Origin: JAQUBU01 sp036677685
GTDB lineage: Bacteria > Bacillota > Syntrophomonadia > Syntrophomonadales > Syntrophomonadaceae
Direction: 5' to 3'
Length of the DNA: 64,000 nucleotides
Assembly: GCA_036677685.1 (NCBI GenBank)
Contig: JAVBWA010000004.1
Coordinates: 1 to 64,000, forward strand
Of this stretch, positions 1 to 7,970 are shown piece by piece (position 1 is the stretch's first letter; each line of letters opens with the position of its first letter). The position numbers and the translations under genes were made by a program. The notes beneath the pieces were generated by a model that was not told the origin of the DNA, did not search any database, and worked only from the letters and a program-made list of their open reading frames with translations.

Positions 1-380
<380 letters not shown>

Positions 381-460
381 ATAATCCTTAATGGATTAAC
401 GAAAGGACTTCTTTTTCCTGCTTGTAATCTCTATGTGTGCAGTCTTGAAAGAACTGAAAA

Positions 461-635
461 ATTGAATACGAAATCAAATTTCCTGGTACGTCGATGCTCA
501 GCCTAAGGGCTTCGATCCATCGACACTAGCCGAAACATCGTCGGCGTCGTAATGGCGGGTCTCCGCCATGGAAGACGAATATCCGATAAATAATGATACC
601 AATAATAATTGAATACGAAATTAAATTTCCTGGTA
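461..635 (+). repeat. Duplicated 5S leader in the 23S-5S spacer
   Basis: A 28-base sequence at 461-488 recurs at 608-635 with one mismatch (ATTGAATACGAAAT...). The second copy runs into the real 5S gene; the first ends after TTTCCTGGTA, the first bases of 5S. The 119 bases between hold short hairpins, for example CGTCGATG pairing with CATCGAC and ATGGCGG pairing with CCGCCAT. The spacer has no tRNA gene. The downstream copy can pair with the bases after 5S (TTGCCAGGAATT) as a processing stem, and the upstream copy could in principle do the same. Confidence 0.8.
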
Positions 636-742
636 ATAATGGCGGAGAGGCCACACCCGTTCCCATCCCGAACACGGCAGTTAAGCTCTCCAGCGCCGAT
701 GGTACTGCGGTTTAGCCGTGGGAGAGTAGGACATTGCCAGGA
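628..742 (+). rRNA. 5S ribosomal RNA
   Basis: The 5S core is clear: CACACCCGTTCCCATCCCGA, then AACACGGCAGTTAAGCTC, GCGCCGATGGTACTG and GGGAGAGTAGGACATTGCC. The ends CCTGGTAAT and ATTGCCAGG pair as the terminal helix I. It lies about 250 bases after the 23S end in the same orientation. End positions are estimated from this helix. Confidence 0.95.
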
Positions 743-1031
743 ATTATTTATTTTCTGATGTGGCGAAAAAAGATGAGGTCTATTCACTCATTTTTTTCTT
801 TTCGAGTTTCTGCAGCCCCAATTGGAAATTGGTGACCAGCATCTAAAAAATATTGTTTAGTTATGCCGAATTCTTTTCTCCAGCGGCAATAGCAGGTTTA
901 TTTTAATTGTGATATAGTGAATTAATTAAACTTACATTAACAATAATAGCCATAATAAACAATAACCTGTTAAGTCCAAAGGTTGCGGGTAACTATTTCA
1001 AAAGTGATTTTAATGTGGGAGGCCAAACATT

Positions 1032-1916
1032 TTGGGTAATAAAGTAGCCCTATTCTATAACCCGGTTGCCGGTGGAGGAGAATTTAAAAACAAACTTGAT
1101 ACCGTAATTCAACATTTTCAAAGCAACGGGCTTCTGCTGATTCCCTGGAGACTTACGAGCAACAAGGAAATAATGGAACAGGCCGGTAGAATTAATCCGG
1201 CTGAATATCACAGCATTATTGCAGCAGGCGGAGATGGGACAATTCATGGAGTTATTAATGCAATAATGAAGCTTAATATAAATCTTCCGTTAGGGATTTT
1301 TCCGGAAGGAACTGTTAATGACATAGCCAGTTATTTCAATATATCAACCAAAACCAGCGAATACTGCCGGGTGATTAGCTCCGGGACCCCAAGGGTTATA
1401 GATGTAGCCCGGATAAATGAAGAATATTTTATTAATGTAGCATCAGCCGGATTGTTAACCCAGACGGCTCATGAGGTTGACCATCATCTGAAAAATGCAT
1501 TGGGTAAAATTGCATATTACCTTAAGACCTTGGAAAAGCTCCCTCAAATGCAGCCAATTTTTCTTCACGTAAATGCTGATGGGAAAATATATGATATGGA
1601 AATTATGCTTTTTGCAGTACTCAATGGAGGAACAGTAGGAGGATTTCAGAATTTGCTGCCTGAGGCCAGTATGAGTGATGGCATACTGGACTTTCTGGCA
1701 ATCAAACCGATGGCAATCAGCCGTTTTAGCCAGTTGTTATACAGCTATAAAAAGGGAATACACCTTAACGATGAGAATGTGTTCTATTTTCAGGCAAGGC
1801 ATCTGGAGCTTGATGCTAAACCACGCATTGTGACCGATCTGGATGGAGAAAAAGGCCCTGATTTTCCCTGGAAAATAGACGTATGCGCTAATGCTTTACG
1901 AGTTTGGACACCATAA
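1032..1916 (+). CDS. Diacylglycerol kinase family lipid kinase (YegS/DagK type)
   Basis: A 294-residue lipid kinase of the DAGK catalytic fold, which phosphorylates diacylglycerol or a related lipid at the inner membrane face. The nucleotide-binding motif GGDGT lies at about residue 65 and the family signature GTVNDIA at about 92. An N-terminal FYNPVAGGG matches the usual start of these enzymes. The start is TTG, preceded by GGGAGG at 1017-1022. Length is normal for the family. It stands alone between the rRNA operon and a reverse-strand thioesterase. The substrate cannot be told from sequence. Confidence 0.88.
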   Translation: MGNKVALFYNPVAGGGEFKNKLDTVIQHFQSNGLLLIPWRLTSNKEIMEQAGRINPAEYHSIIAAGGDGTIHGVINAIMKLNINLPLGIFPEGTVNDIASYFNISTKTSEYCRVISSGTPRVIDVARINEEYFINVASAGLLTQTAHEVDHHLKNALGKIAYYLKTLEKLPQMQPIFLHVNADGKIYDMEIMLFAVLNGGTVGGFQNLLPEASMSDGILDFLAIKPMAISRFSQLLYSYKKGIHLNDENVFYFQARHLELDAKPRIVTDLDGEKGPDFPWKIDVCANALRVWTP

Positions 1917-1982
1917 ACAGGATGATGTCTGATAAAAGGTTAAAAGGGGGATATATCAGGCAGCATCAGGAGTACAGGTTGT

Positions 1983-2390
1983 TTAGGCAGGGTCCGGCTT
2001 ATCAACAACCGCCATTGTGCAGCGTGAGACGCAAAGCAGATGATCGTCCTCGTCATAAATGCGGATATCCCAGATAAGAGTGCGTTTTCCCGCGTGCAGC
2101 GGGGTGCCTATGGCCTTTACAATACCTGAACTAACACTGCGAACGTGATTGGCGTTGATCTCCAGGCCCATCGCACGCTGCTTTTCCGGATCAATAAACA
2201 GATAGCTCCCGGAGGAGGCCACGGTCTCAGCCAGTACTACAGATACCCCGCCATGCATTAATCCAAAAGGCTGGTGCACCTTTGGCGTGACCAGCATGGT
2301 AGCGACCACCCTTTCCCGGGTAAATTCAATTACATCAATACCCAGGGTATTCATAATGGTATTCTCCAGATCGAAGTCGCTCCATTTCAT
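1983..2390 (-). CDS. Hotdog-fold acyl-CoA thioesterase, PaaI/MenI/EntH type
   Basis: A 135-residue single hotdog domain that hydrolyses acyl-CoA or aroyl-CoA thioesters in the cytoplasm. The signature HGGVSVVLAETVAS (about residues 45-60) holds the catalytic glutamate typical of the PaaI/EntH/MenI group. The ATG start has AGGAGG just upstream (2396-2401 on the plus strand as TCCTCCTG). Candidate substrates include DHNA-CoA or phenylacetyl-type CoA esters, but nothing nearby decides this. It is convergent with the lipid kinase gene and followed upstream by a separate ferredoxin gene. Confidence 0.85.
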   Translation of the reverse strand: MKWSDFDLENTIMNTLGIDVIEFTRERVVATMLVTPKVHQPFGLMHGGVSVVLAETVASSGSYLFIDPEKQRAMGLEINANHVRSVSSGIVKAIGTPLHAGKRTLIWDIRIYDEDDHLLCVSRCTMAVVDKPDPA

Positions 2391-2598
2391 AAGGGATCCT
2401 CCTGTTTAAGCACTTTCTAAATTACATTTTAGCACATTGCCAAGGTATTTTTCGGTGATTGCCCGGGAAATAGGAGCCTGCATTTCCTATTTCAAATAGT
2501 TGCTGTTGCTTTTGGTGTATAGGATTGAGCAGAAACATACAGTAAAATCTCAATGTAGGATTGACTGGTCTGTAGAAAAACAGGGTATATCAAATTAT

Positions 2599-2976
2599 TT
2601 AGCCGTGAATCAGCCGGGGCAGGCAGCGGGTGCAGACCCAGAGGGATTGGCCTTGATATTTAACCGACAGAAGATATGCATCCTCTTCAGAGATACTGCA
2701 GAAACTGCAATTCTGGGGGATGTATCTAATTTTCTGCTCCTGGGTTTGCTTTTTGACCGCTTCCTCGGAAAAATCTTCAGCTTCTCTTTGTTCAAGGGAA
2801 AGAGCTCCGGTGGGACATATACCCAGACAAAACCCGGCTCCGTCGCAGAGTTCCTCACGGATAATCTTAGCTTTGCCGTTTTCCAGTTTTAGTGCTCCTT
2901 CTGCACAGGGACTTATACATACCCCGCAGCCATTGCAGAGTTCCTCATCAATTTTAACAATGGTTCTTTTAACCAT
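2599..2976 (-). CDS. 4Fe-4S ferredoxin-like protein with C-terminal Cys pair region
   Basis: A 125-residue iron-sulfur electron carrier. The first binding site is a complete CxxCxxCxxxC (CNGCGVCISPC, about residues 14-24). The second (CDGAGFCLGIC, about 43-53) has alanine at the second cysteine position, a pattern also known in related ferredoxins, so the second cluster may use another ligand or be absent. The C-terminal 35 residues add CSFC and CTRC, which look like a small zinc or iron-sulfur knuckle. ATG with AGGAGG at 2985-2990. Partner unknown. Confidence 0.85.
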   Translation of the reverse strand: MVKRTIVKIDEELCNGCGVCISPCAEGALKLENGKAKIIREELCDGAGFCLGICPTGALSLEQREAEDFSEEAVKKQTQEQKIRYIPQNCSFCSISEEDAYLLSVKYQGQSLWVCTRCLPRLIHG

Positions 2977-2996
2977 TTTAAAAACCTCCTTTTGTG

Positions 2997-3256
2997 GTAA
3001 GGGGTGAGGGTACTCCTTTACCTCATATTTAACCTAAACAAAAAAACCACGGCAAAGTAATCATACAACAGGACTCTTTTATGTGTATAAATTAAATTTC
3101 TAACCGCAACTAAAGGTCGCTTTTCAGGTGAAACATGTACATGTTCCTTGCTTAAACTATGGTCAATGACGATTAGGAAGGTTGAGAGTTAAAAAGGATG
3201 ATTAGTTTCTCCCGTCTTCCACCCCTTAGGCCTCACTCCTCACGCCTAACGAGTAA
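2997..3256. repeat. R4 repeat unit with purine-rich inverted ends
   Basis: The left end reads GTAAGGGGTGAGGG (2997-3010). The right end is pyrimidine-rich, with CCCCTTAGGCCTCACTCC near 3224-3241 and CACGCCTAACGAG after it. The two ends are inverted relative to each other and enclose about 200 bases with no convincing gene. The same paired arrangement recurs at 25.7-26.0, 40.2-40.5, 47.4-47.6, 52.0-52.3 and 61.9-62.3 kb. It lies between the ferredoxin and CGGC genes. Confidence 0.6.
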
Positions 3257-3257
3257 A

Positions 3258-3770
3258 CTAGTGATGGGTGCCTTCTACTACCTTAATACCTTTGCTGGTA
3301 ATGGATTTTTTGATTTCTTCCAGATGGGGACAGCGGGGATAATCGTCCTCTAATATCATACAGGATGAAAGATGTACTGCATTCAGGTTGTATTTCAAGA
3401 GTTTGTCGACCAGCCGGGAGACGCGGCGCCCGGAACAGCCCCCGCAGGTGAAAAAACCGATTATTTCAACATTGTCCCCATATTGGGCAAAAGCCAGACG
3501 GCGCTGGTTAAAGGCTTTGAAACAAGCGATACCCGGGCAGACTTCAGATACAATATCACAGCGAACTATTGCGATACGCTGCTTTTTTTCATCCCCGTCT
3601 TTTTTTTCAGCAAAGCTTATATATTTTTCCCGCCCCTGATGGACATCTTCTATGCTTACTTCATTACGGCCGTCTTTCCTAACCGCATTTTCTACAGCCC
3701 GCTTGGCCATATTGCGTACAAACGCAGGCACTTTTTCCAATTCTTTTTGGGCTTCATCGTTCCATTGCAT
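3258..3770 (-). CDS. CGGC domain protein with N-terminal PCP_red-like domain
   Basis: A 170-residue protein. Residues 1-50 resemble the small PCP_red domain (KRAVENAVRKDGRNEVSIED) seen at the end of protochlorophyllide reductase and nitrogenase-like proteins. Residues about 65-170 are a CGGC domain with FFTCGGCSGRR, an upstream C-P-G-I-A-C and a later SSCMILEDDYPRCPH, likely metal-binding. I chose the internal ATG at 3770 because AGGAGG lies at 3780-3785; an in-frame upstream ATG has no ribosome site. Exact function is unknown; a redox or metal role is inferred. Confidence 0.82.
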   Translation of the reverse strand: MQWNDEAQKELEKVPAFVRNMAKRAVENAVRKDGRNEVSIEDVHQGREKYISFAEKKDGDEKKQRIAIVRCDIVSEVCPGIACFKAFNQRRLAFAQYGDNVEIIGFFTCGGCSGRRVSRLVDKLLKYNLNAVHLSSCMILEDDYPRCPHLEEIKKSITSKGIKVVEGTHH

Positions 3771-3845
3771 GATATGAATCCTCCTATCATGTTTCGAACT
3801 GTTCGAGCAAACGAGGTTGAATGCACTTCCTTGCAAGATTGTGAT

Positions 3846-3886
3846 AAGCAGGCAATAAGGCGGTCTAATGTCGTTATTGCCTGCTT
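3846..3886. terminator. Strong hairpin between hcp remnant and CGGC gene
   Basis: A perfect 13-bp stem: AAGCAGGCAATAA at 3846-3858 pairs with TTATTGCCTGCTT at 3874-3886 around a 15-base loop. The plus-strand 3' side is followed by TCTTTTTGTTT, so it can end plus-strand transcripts. It also sits 26 bases after the stop of the reverse-strand hcp remnant, where it probably once ended that gene. Confidence 0.7.
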
Positions 3887-3911
3887 TCTTTTTGTTTATA
3901 TTATATCCGGC

Positions 3912-4040
3912 TTAAGCTAAAATAGCAGCCAAATCCTGCTCAACCGTCGAAGTGGATTTCAAATCAAAGGTATTTACCAGTACATTCAGGACGTTGGGGC
4001 TTACAAAAGCCGGTAGATTAGGGCCTAAACGGAATATTTT
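3912..4040 (-). pseudogene. hcp: C-terminal remnant of hybrid cluster protein (hydroxylamine reductase)
   Basis: Read on the reverse strand, about 43 codons encode a sequence ending in LGPNLPAFVSPNVLNVLVN...TVEQDLAAILA and a TAA stop. This matches the conserved C-terminal end of hybrid cluster protein (IRLGPTLPAFLSPNV... type), which reduces hydroxylamine or nitric oxide in anaerobes. The frame stays open upstream to about 4160 but the residues no longer look like Hcp, so the other roughly 500 residues are missing. I see no start codon or ribosome site for the fragment. It is a deletion remnant. Confidence 0.75.
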
Positions 4041-4273
4041 TAATGCCCGGGTAGAGCAGGGTGAGCAATGGTACCAGGAGGGGGCTTTTTGTTTAGTTTG
4101 GTAATAGAAAAGGCTTCGTTGGCACTCTAAAGCATAATGTATAATGCTTTTTATGAAGGCAATGTTGATTTCAGCATATAGAAATTTATCACCAAATGGG
4201 CTGAATTAGGCAGCTTGTTTTTGTAACACTTTAAGCAGAAATGCCATAAGCTAAGATACATTAGGATGCTAAA

Positions 4274-4303
4274 GTATCAATTGATAAGATGATGGTGATA
4301 CTT
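4274..4303 (+). promoter_or_regulatory. Candidate sigma-F promoter of gin, inside an inverted repeat
   Basis: GTATC (4274-4278) and GGTGATACTT (4294-4303) are 15 bases apart, close to the sigma-F pattern GYATA and GGNNANAMTR. The gin start codon is 24 bases downstream. csfB/gin is sigma-F-dependent in Bacillus subtilis, which supports the reading. The whole promoter lies in an imperfect inverted repeat: GCTAAAGTATCA (4268-4279) against TGATACTTTTAGC (4296-4308). Confidence 0.55.
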
Positions 4304-4326
4304 TTAGCAAAAAGGATGTTTGCGAT

Positions 4327-4548
4327 ATGGGCATAAATAATACCTGCCGTCAAAGCAAAGGTGTACCCGGCAAACTGCTGCCCTGCTGTGCAATCTGTGG
4401 AGAGGTACCGGAGGACGGTATTTGCGGAGTGTTAAAGTTTGGCCGGAGATATATCTGCCGGGGCTGTGAACAAAAAATAATATCTTGTGATACAGGTTCA
4501 AAAACTTACCAGGAGTTTATCAAGCTAATTAAAAAGATATGGAAATAA
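4327..4548 (+). CDS. gin: Anti-sigma-G inhibitor Gin (CsfB family)
   Basis: A 73-residue zinc-finger protein. In sporulation Gin binds sigma-G (and sigma-E) and holds it inactive until the right stage. The family pattern is visible: CAICG (about residues 21-25), then a short GICGVLKFGRRYICRGCE stretch in which the second CxxC (CRGC) is followed by glutamate. ATG start with AAGGATG 12 bases upstream. It is the first gene of the conserved block with the decarboxylase and tmk, the same order as csfB-yaaO-tmk in Bacillus. Small size and two CxxC knuckles agree with the family. Confidence 0.85.
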   Translation: MGINNTCRQSKGVPGKLLPCCAICGEVPEDGICGVLKFGRRYICRGCEQKIISCDTGSKTYQEFIKLIKKIWK

Positions 4549-4565
4549 AATGGGCCGTTAAATGA

Positions 4566-4962
4566 CTATCAGAGTAACTGCGTTATTCTAAAGAAAACCG
4601 AGCCTGTGGCAAGCTGAAAGCGAAGTTACAAGCGCGGGTTGCACTTTAAGCATAGAAAGAAACTGCGGAACAGTTTCAACACAATTTTATCATTCCCGAA
4701 GGGAATCAATATAAGTGGTCCCCGTAGGGGGCAACACACCGCTGCAACGAGGCAGGGAATTTGAACCCGCTGCCTGTTTTGTAAAGCCCGCTTATTTAAC
4801 GTACTCTGTACTGGGAGGCGACCTTGCTGCAAAGCAGAAGGTTTGTCGCCAGACATTAATCTCCCTCAATAGAGGGCGTTTCGCATGCCTTGACCTCCAC
4901 AGTTATCTTCGCTCTCGATCTGTCTCGATAATCTCAAGTGCTTGGAAGTGATTTTTGTTTGA
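4566..4962. repeat. Degenerate R2 sequence with nested R1 copy
   Basis: The left part (CTGCGTTATTCTAAAG at about 4577-4592) matches the R2 arm at 7829. The right part (AACGTACTCTGTACTGGGAG near 4799-4818, followed by GCGACCTTGCTGCAA) matches R2 sequence at 49435-49465. Between them sits a reverse R1 copy (4643-4796), so R1 appears inserted in an older R2 unit. A further stem pairs GGCGAC at 4816 with GTCGCC at 4846. No gene is visible here. Confidence 0.5.
4643..4796 (-). repeat. R1 element, reverse, long form, truncated
   Basis: Read in reverse it holds CCTCGTTGCAGCGGTGTGTTG, the optional module with CCCCTACGGGG-like and ATTCCCTTCGGGAAT hairpins, and the terminal hairpin GAAACTG/CAGTTTC. 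The GAGGCG-proximal end after TAAGCGGGC is missing. The two optional hairpins make this a long-form copy like those at 12.4, 21.8 and 50.6 kb. Confidence 0.8.
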
Positions 4963-4989
4963 ACACTATTTTTAATATAAAATAGTGTT
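4962..4989. promoter_or_regulatory. AT-rich inverted repeat before the decarboxylase gene
   Basis: AACACTATTTT (4962-4972) and AAAATAGTGTT (4979-4989) form a perfect 11-bp inverted repeat with a 6-base centre. It lies 41 bases before the decarboxylase start. It could be an operator or a weak terminator; the sequence does not decide. Confidence 0.4.
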
Positions 4990-5030
4990 AATAGTAATTA
5001 TTGAACTTTTAGGTGGAAGGTTTTACGTTA

Positions 5031-6461
5031 ATGAGTACGCCAATATACTCTGCAATCAAAAATTATTGCGAAGCAAAAATGCTGCGCCTGCATATGCCGG
5101 GGCATGTTGGGGGCCGGGGCATCCATGCACCGGAACTGAAGGATCTGGCAGCTTTGGATGTAACTGAAGTATCCGGCTTGGACGATTTGCATCTGCCCAA
5201 TACCGTTATTAAAGATGCTGCTTTTTTAATGGCCGAAGCTTATGGAGCGAGGGAGAGTTTTTTTCTGGTCAATGGAGCTACTTCAGGGATTCATGCGCTT
5301 TTTATGAGTCTGCAGCCTCCCTCCCCCAAGGTATTGATGCCGCGTAATGCCCATCGTTCGTTTTTTGGCGGCATGGTCCTGGCAGGGATAAGACCGGTCT
5401 ATATTCCTTGCCAGCTAGATCCGGTTTTAAAAACGGCCCTGTCGGTTGCCAGCGAAGATGTCACGGATTTGCTTGCATTAAACCCTGATGCCCAAGCTGT
5501 ATTTATAAACAGCCCCAGCTATTATGGAAGCTGCTGCGATATAATCAGTATTGCCAAAGCCGCCCGGGAAGCTAATACCCTGCTGCTGGTAGATGAAGCC
5601 CATGGAGGGCATTTCCCTTTTCACCAGTCTTACCCCCGGCCCGCACTTCAAGCTGGAGCCGATGCAGTGGTAAATGGTTTGCATAAAACTTTGCCGGTGC
5701 TTAATCAAGGGGCTTGCCTGCACTTGGGGTGTGATTTTCCAGACCGGGATAGGGCTTTTGCCGCTTACAGCCTTTTAACTACCACCAGCCCATCTTATCC
5801 TATCCTGGCTTCGCTTGATTTAGCGAGGCAGTTTATGCAGGAAAGTGGTGAAGCCTGGCTGGACAAGGCATCACATTTGTCTGCCGAATATCGCAAAAAA
5901 ATTAACCGCCTTAAAATACTGCATTGTTACGGGGAAGCAGAAATGCAACAGATTCCCGGAGTTAAGGAAGTCGATCCCCTTAAGCTGATAATAATGCCTG
6001 AAGGTTTAAGTATTAACGGTATTGAACTGGCGCAAATTTTGCGGGAATCCTATAAAATAGAGGTTGAAGCTGCGGATAATAGATTTATCCTGGCCATGAT
6101 GTCCATGTTTCATGAGATGGAGGATTGGGAGAACCTGTACCAAAGCTTGAAGGATATTGCAGGGCAATATGCCGGAAGCCGTAAGGATGATTTAAAACCT
6201 GAATTGCCGCCTTTGCCCGAATTAAAGCTTAGCCCCCGGGAGGCTTTTTTGGCGGACTCTAAAACGGTCCGGTTAGAAGATAGCCGGGGATTAATCGCAG
6301 CTGAGATGGTGGCACCCTATCCTCCGGGGATACCCTGCCTTTTACCGGGTGAACTGATTGGTTCCGAGGAATTTTCCTATTTGGAGTATTTGCAAAAAAA
6401 CGGCATTTACTTGCAGGGACCACATGATCCCAGCTTGAATTATATAAAGGTAATTGATTGA
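5031..6461 (+). CDS. Orn/Lys/Arg decarboxylase family PLP enzyme (YaaO type)
   Basis: A 476-residue fold-type I PLP decarboxylase that makes polyamines or diamines from basic amino acids. Motifs: HMPGHVGGRG near residue 25, NGATSG near 83, LLVDEAHGGH near 190 with the PLP-contacting Asp and His, and NGLHKTLPVLNQ near 220 with the likely PLP lysine. I prefer ATG 5031, with AGGTGGAAGG upstream, over an in-frame GTG at 5013. It precedes tmk by a 37-base gap, as yaaO does in Bacillus. Which amino acid it uses cannot be read from sequence. Confidence 0.9.
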   Translation: MSTPIYSAIKNYCEAKMLRLHMPGHVGGRGIHAPELKDLAALDVTEVSGLDDLHLPNTVIKDAAFLMAEAYGARESFFLVNGATSGIHALFMSLQPPSPKVLMPRNAHRSFFGGMVLAGIRPVYIPCQLDPVLKTALSVASEDVTDLLALNPDAQAVFINSPSYYGSCCDIISIAKAAREANTLLLVDEAHGGHFPFHQSYPRPALQAGADAVVNGLHKTLPVLNQGACLHLGCDFPDRDRAFAAYSLLTTTSPSYPILASLDLARQFMQESGEAWLDKASHLSAEYRKKINRLKILHCYGEAEMQQIPGVKEVDPLKLIIMPEGLSINGIELAQILRESYKIEVEAADNRFILAMMSMFHEMEDWENLYQSLKDIAGQYAGSRKDDLKPELPPLPELKLSPREAFLADSKTVRLEDSRGLIAAEMVAPYPPGIPCLLPGELIGSEEFSYLEYLQKNGIYLQGPHDPSLNYIKVID

Positions 6462-6498
6462 AAAGTAGTTGGACTTAATTGTGAATGGAGCAAGAGAT

Positions 6499-7116
6499 AT
6501 GAATGTACAGGGCAAGTTTATCAGCCTCGAAGGCATTGATGGCTGCGGTAAAAGCAGCTTGCAGGAAAAGCTACGGGCTTATCTGGACAAATACGAAGTT
6601 ATAAGTATCAGAGAGCCTGGAGGGACCAGCATATCAGAAAAGATAAGAGCCATGTTGCTGGATATAAGCAATGAAAAGATTCTGCCCCGGACTGAAGCAA
6701 TGCTGTACGCATCTGCCCGCTGCCAACTCGTAGATGAGATAATTCGGCCGGCCCTGGCCGAAGGCAGGATTGTCCTGGCCGACCGTTATATGGATTCAAC
6801 CGTGGCTTACCAGGGTTATGGGCGTGGCCTGGATCTTGGCTTTTTGCAGGAGTTGAATCACTTGTGCACGGGAGGAATAAAACCGGATTTGACCATTTTG
6901 CTGGATATAAGCCCTGAAGAAGGATTGCGGCGCCGGAGAAAGGATATTCCCGACCGTCTGGAGAAAGAAGGAGTATCCTTTCAGCAAAAAGTCAGGGAGG
7001 GCTACCTGAATATGGCCCGTGAGGAACCGCAGCGGATAAAGGTTTTGGATGCGGGACAGGACTTTGATCACGTCTTGGCAGCGGCTATTACATATATAGA
7101 TCAATTACTCCTTTAA
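6499..7116 (+). CDS. tmk: Thymidylate kinase
   Basis: A 205-residue enzyme that phosphorylates dTMP to dTDP with ATP in dTTP synthesis. The P-loop GIDGCGKSS lies near residue 9-17, the DRYMDSTVAYQGYGRG motif binding the nucleotide base near 95, and an arginine-rich lid RRRRKD near 143. ATG 6499 is preceded by GGAG at 6487-6490; upstream in-frame TTG/GTG codons at 6469 and 6481 would add a non-conserved tail. Length matches the family. It is co-directional with the decarboxylase gene. Confidence 0.96.
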   Translation: MNVQGKFISLEGIDGCGKSSLQEKLRAYLDKYEVISIREPGGTSISEKIRAMLLDISNEKILPRTEAMLYASARCQLVDEIIRPALAEGRIVLADRYMDSTVAYQGYGRGLDLGFLQELNHLCTGGIKPDLTILLDISPEEGLRRRRKDIPDRLEKEGVSFQQKVREGYLNMAREEPQRIKVLDAGQDFDHVLAAAITYIDQLLL

Positions 7117-7165
7117 TAGCGGATACAATTGTAGTCGGGGAATCAGGTGTAGTTTTAAAGAAAAA

Positions 7166-7181
7166 TGTTTCACGTGAAACG
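7166..7181. promoter_or_regulatory. parS-like centromere site
   Basis: TGTTTCACGTGAAACG matches the Firmicutes parS consensus TGTTTCACGTGAAACA at 15 of 16 positions and has the palindromic core. parS sites bind ParB (Spo0J) to organise origin-proximal DNA and load SMC. The location, near an rRNA operon in an origin-proximal gene block, fits. It is between tmk and yaaR, where the c-di-AMP receptor gene darA (yaaQ) sits in Bacillus but is absent here. Confidence 0.85.
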
Positions 7182-7345
7182 TTCAAAGAAGAGTAATTTA
7201 TTTGGGAATATATAGATATGAGAAGCGACCTTCCGGCACAACTCATGTGCTTTCGGGTATACGCATGCACAATTGAGGATACAGGCCGGAGAATATCTAT
7301 TTACGAAATACTTTTGGAACGTGAAAAAGCGAAGAGGAGCAGTTT

Positions 7346-7795
7346 ATGAAGATTGAGCGGGACAGCAAGGATATAGGCAGTTATACAACGCTTGGCAAGG
7401 CAGATGTCAGGGGGGTTAACCGCGGTTCCGAATCAACTTTTGATCAGGAATTGACTCAGCGCAGGGAAGCAGCCGGCCGCTACAAAATGGAGGAAATCCT
7501 TAAAGAGTTGGAACGCCTGGGCGAGAAACTGAACAAAAATTTAAATATCAATGACCTGATGCTTTACAAGAAAAGAGTTAAAAATTTTTTGCAGGAAGCC
7601 ACCACCCAGGCCTATTTGCTTAAGCAGGAACGGGGCAGGAACCGGCGGGGCCGAACCATGCTGACTACCATTGCCACCATTGACTCCGAAGTTGAGCAGT
7701 TGCTTGAAGACTTTATAAAAAAGAAAAAGGAGCCACTGGAAGTGCTTGAAATGCTGGACAAAATAAGGGGGATGCTGGTTGATTTAATGATATAA
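7346..7795 (+). CDS. yaaR: YaaR family protein (DUF327)
   Basis: A 149-residue soluble, mostly helical and highly charged protein. The pattern RYKMEEILKELERLGEKLNK then YKKRVKNFLQEA, and a C-terminal EVLEMLDKIRGMLVDLMI, matches the YaaR family found between tmk/darA and holB in many Firmicutes. No enzymatic motif or membrane segment is visible and the function is not known. ATG start with GAGGAG at 7334-7339. Confidence 0.88.
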   Translation: MKIERDSKDIGSYTTLGKADVRGVNRGSESTFDQELTQRREAAGRYKMEEILKELERLGEKLNKNLNINDLMLYKKRVKNFLQEATTQAYLLKQERGRNRRGRTMLTTIATIDSEVEQLLEDFIKKKKEPLEVLEMLDKIRGMLVDLMI

Positions 7796-7799
7796 TAGG

Positions 7800-7926
7800 G
7801 ACAGACCGAGCAAAATAGGCGAATAGCTGCGTTATTCAAAAACCCCGCTCAATCGACGTACTTAGGTACGCCTCAATCGCGGGTTTTTTGAAAGCCTTGC
7901 TTTTCACCCATTTTGCTCGGCCTGTC
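7800..7926. repeat. R2 element, complete large imperfect hairpin
   Basis: The unit begins GACAGACCGAGCAAAAT and ends ATTTTGCTCGGCCTGTC, so the ends are inverted repeats. Inside, AAAACCCCGCTCAATCG pairs with CGCCTCAATCGCGGGTTTT-like sequence around the tip GTACTTAGGTAC. The two halves nearly match throughout, giving one long foldback of about 127 bases. Related sequence occurs at 4.6, 19.5 and 49.3-49.6 kb. No reading frame is present. Confidence 0.75.
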
Positions 7927-7970
7927 AGAATCTGAATTCGAAACAAGCTTGGGGAATACTCCTGTTCTTT

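Noticed and set aside
503..787. Reverse reading frame across the 5S rRNA gene
   Set aside because: It overlaps the 5S gene and the spacer; no ribosome site and no protein-like composition.
2500..2892. Forward frame opposite the ferredoxin gene
   Set aside because: It is the shadow of a clear ferredoxin on the other strand, with no ribosome site.
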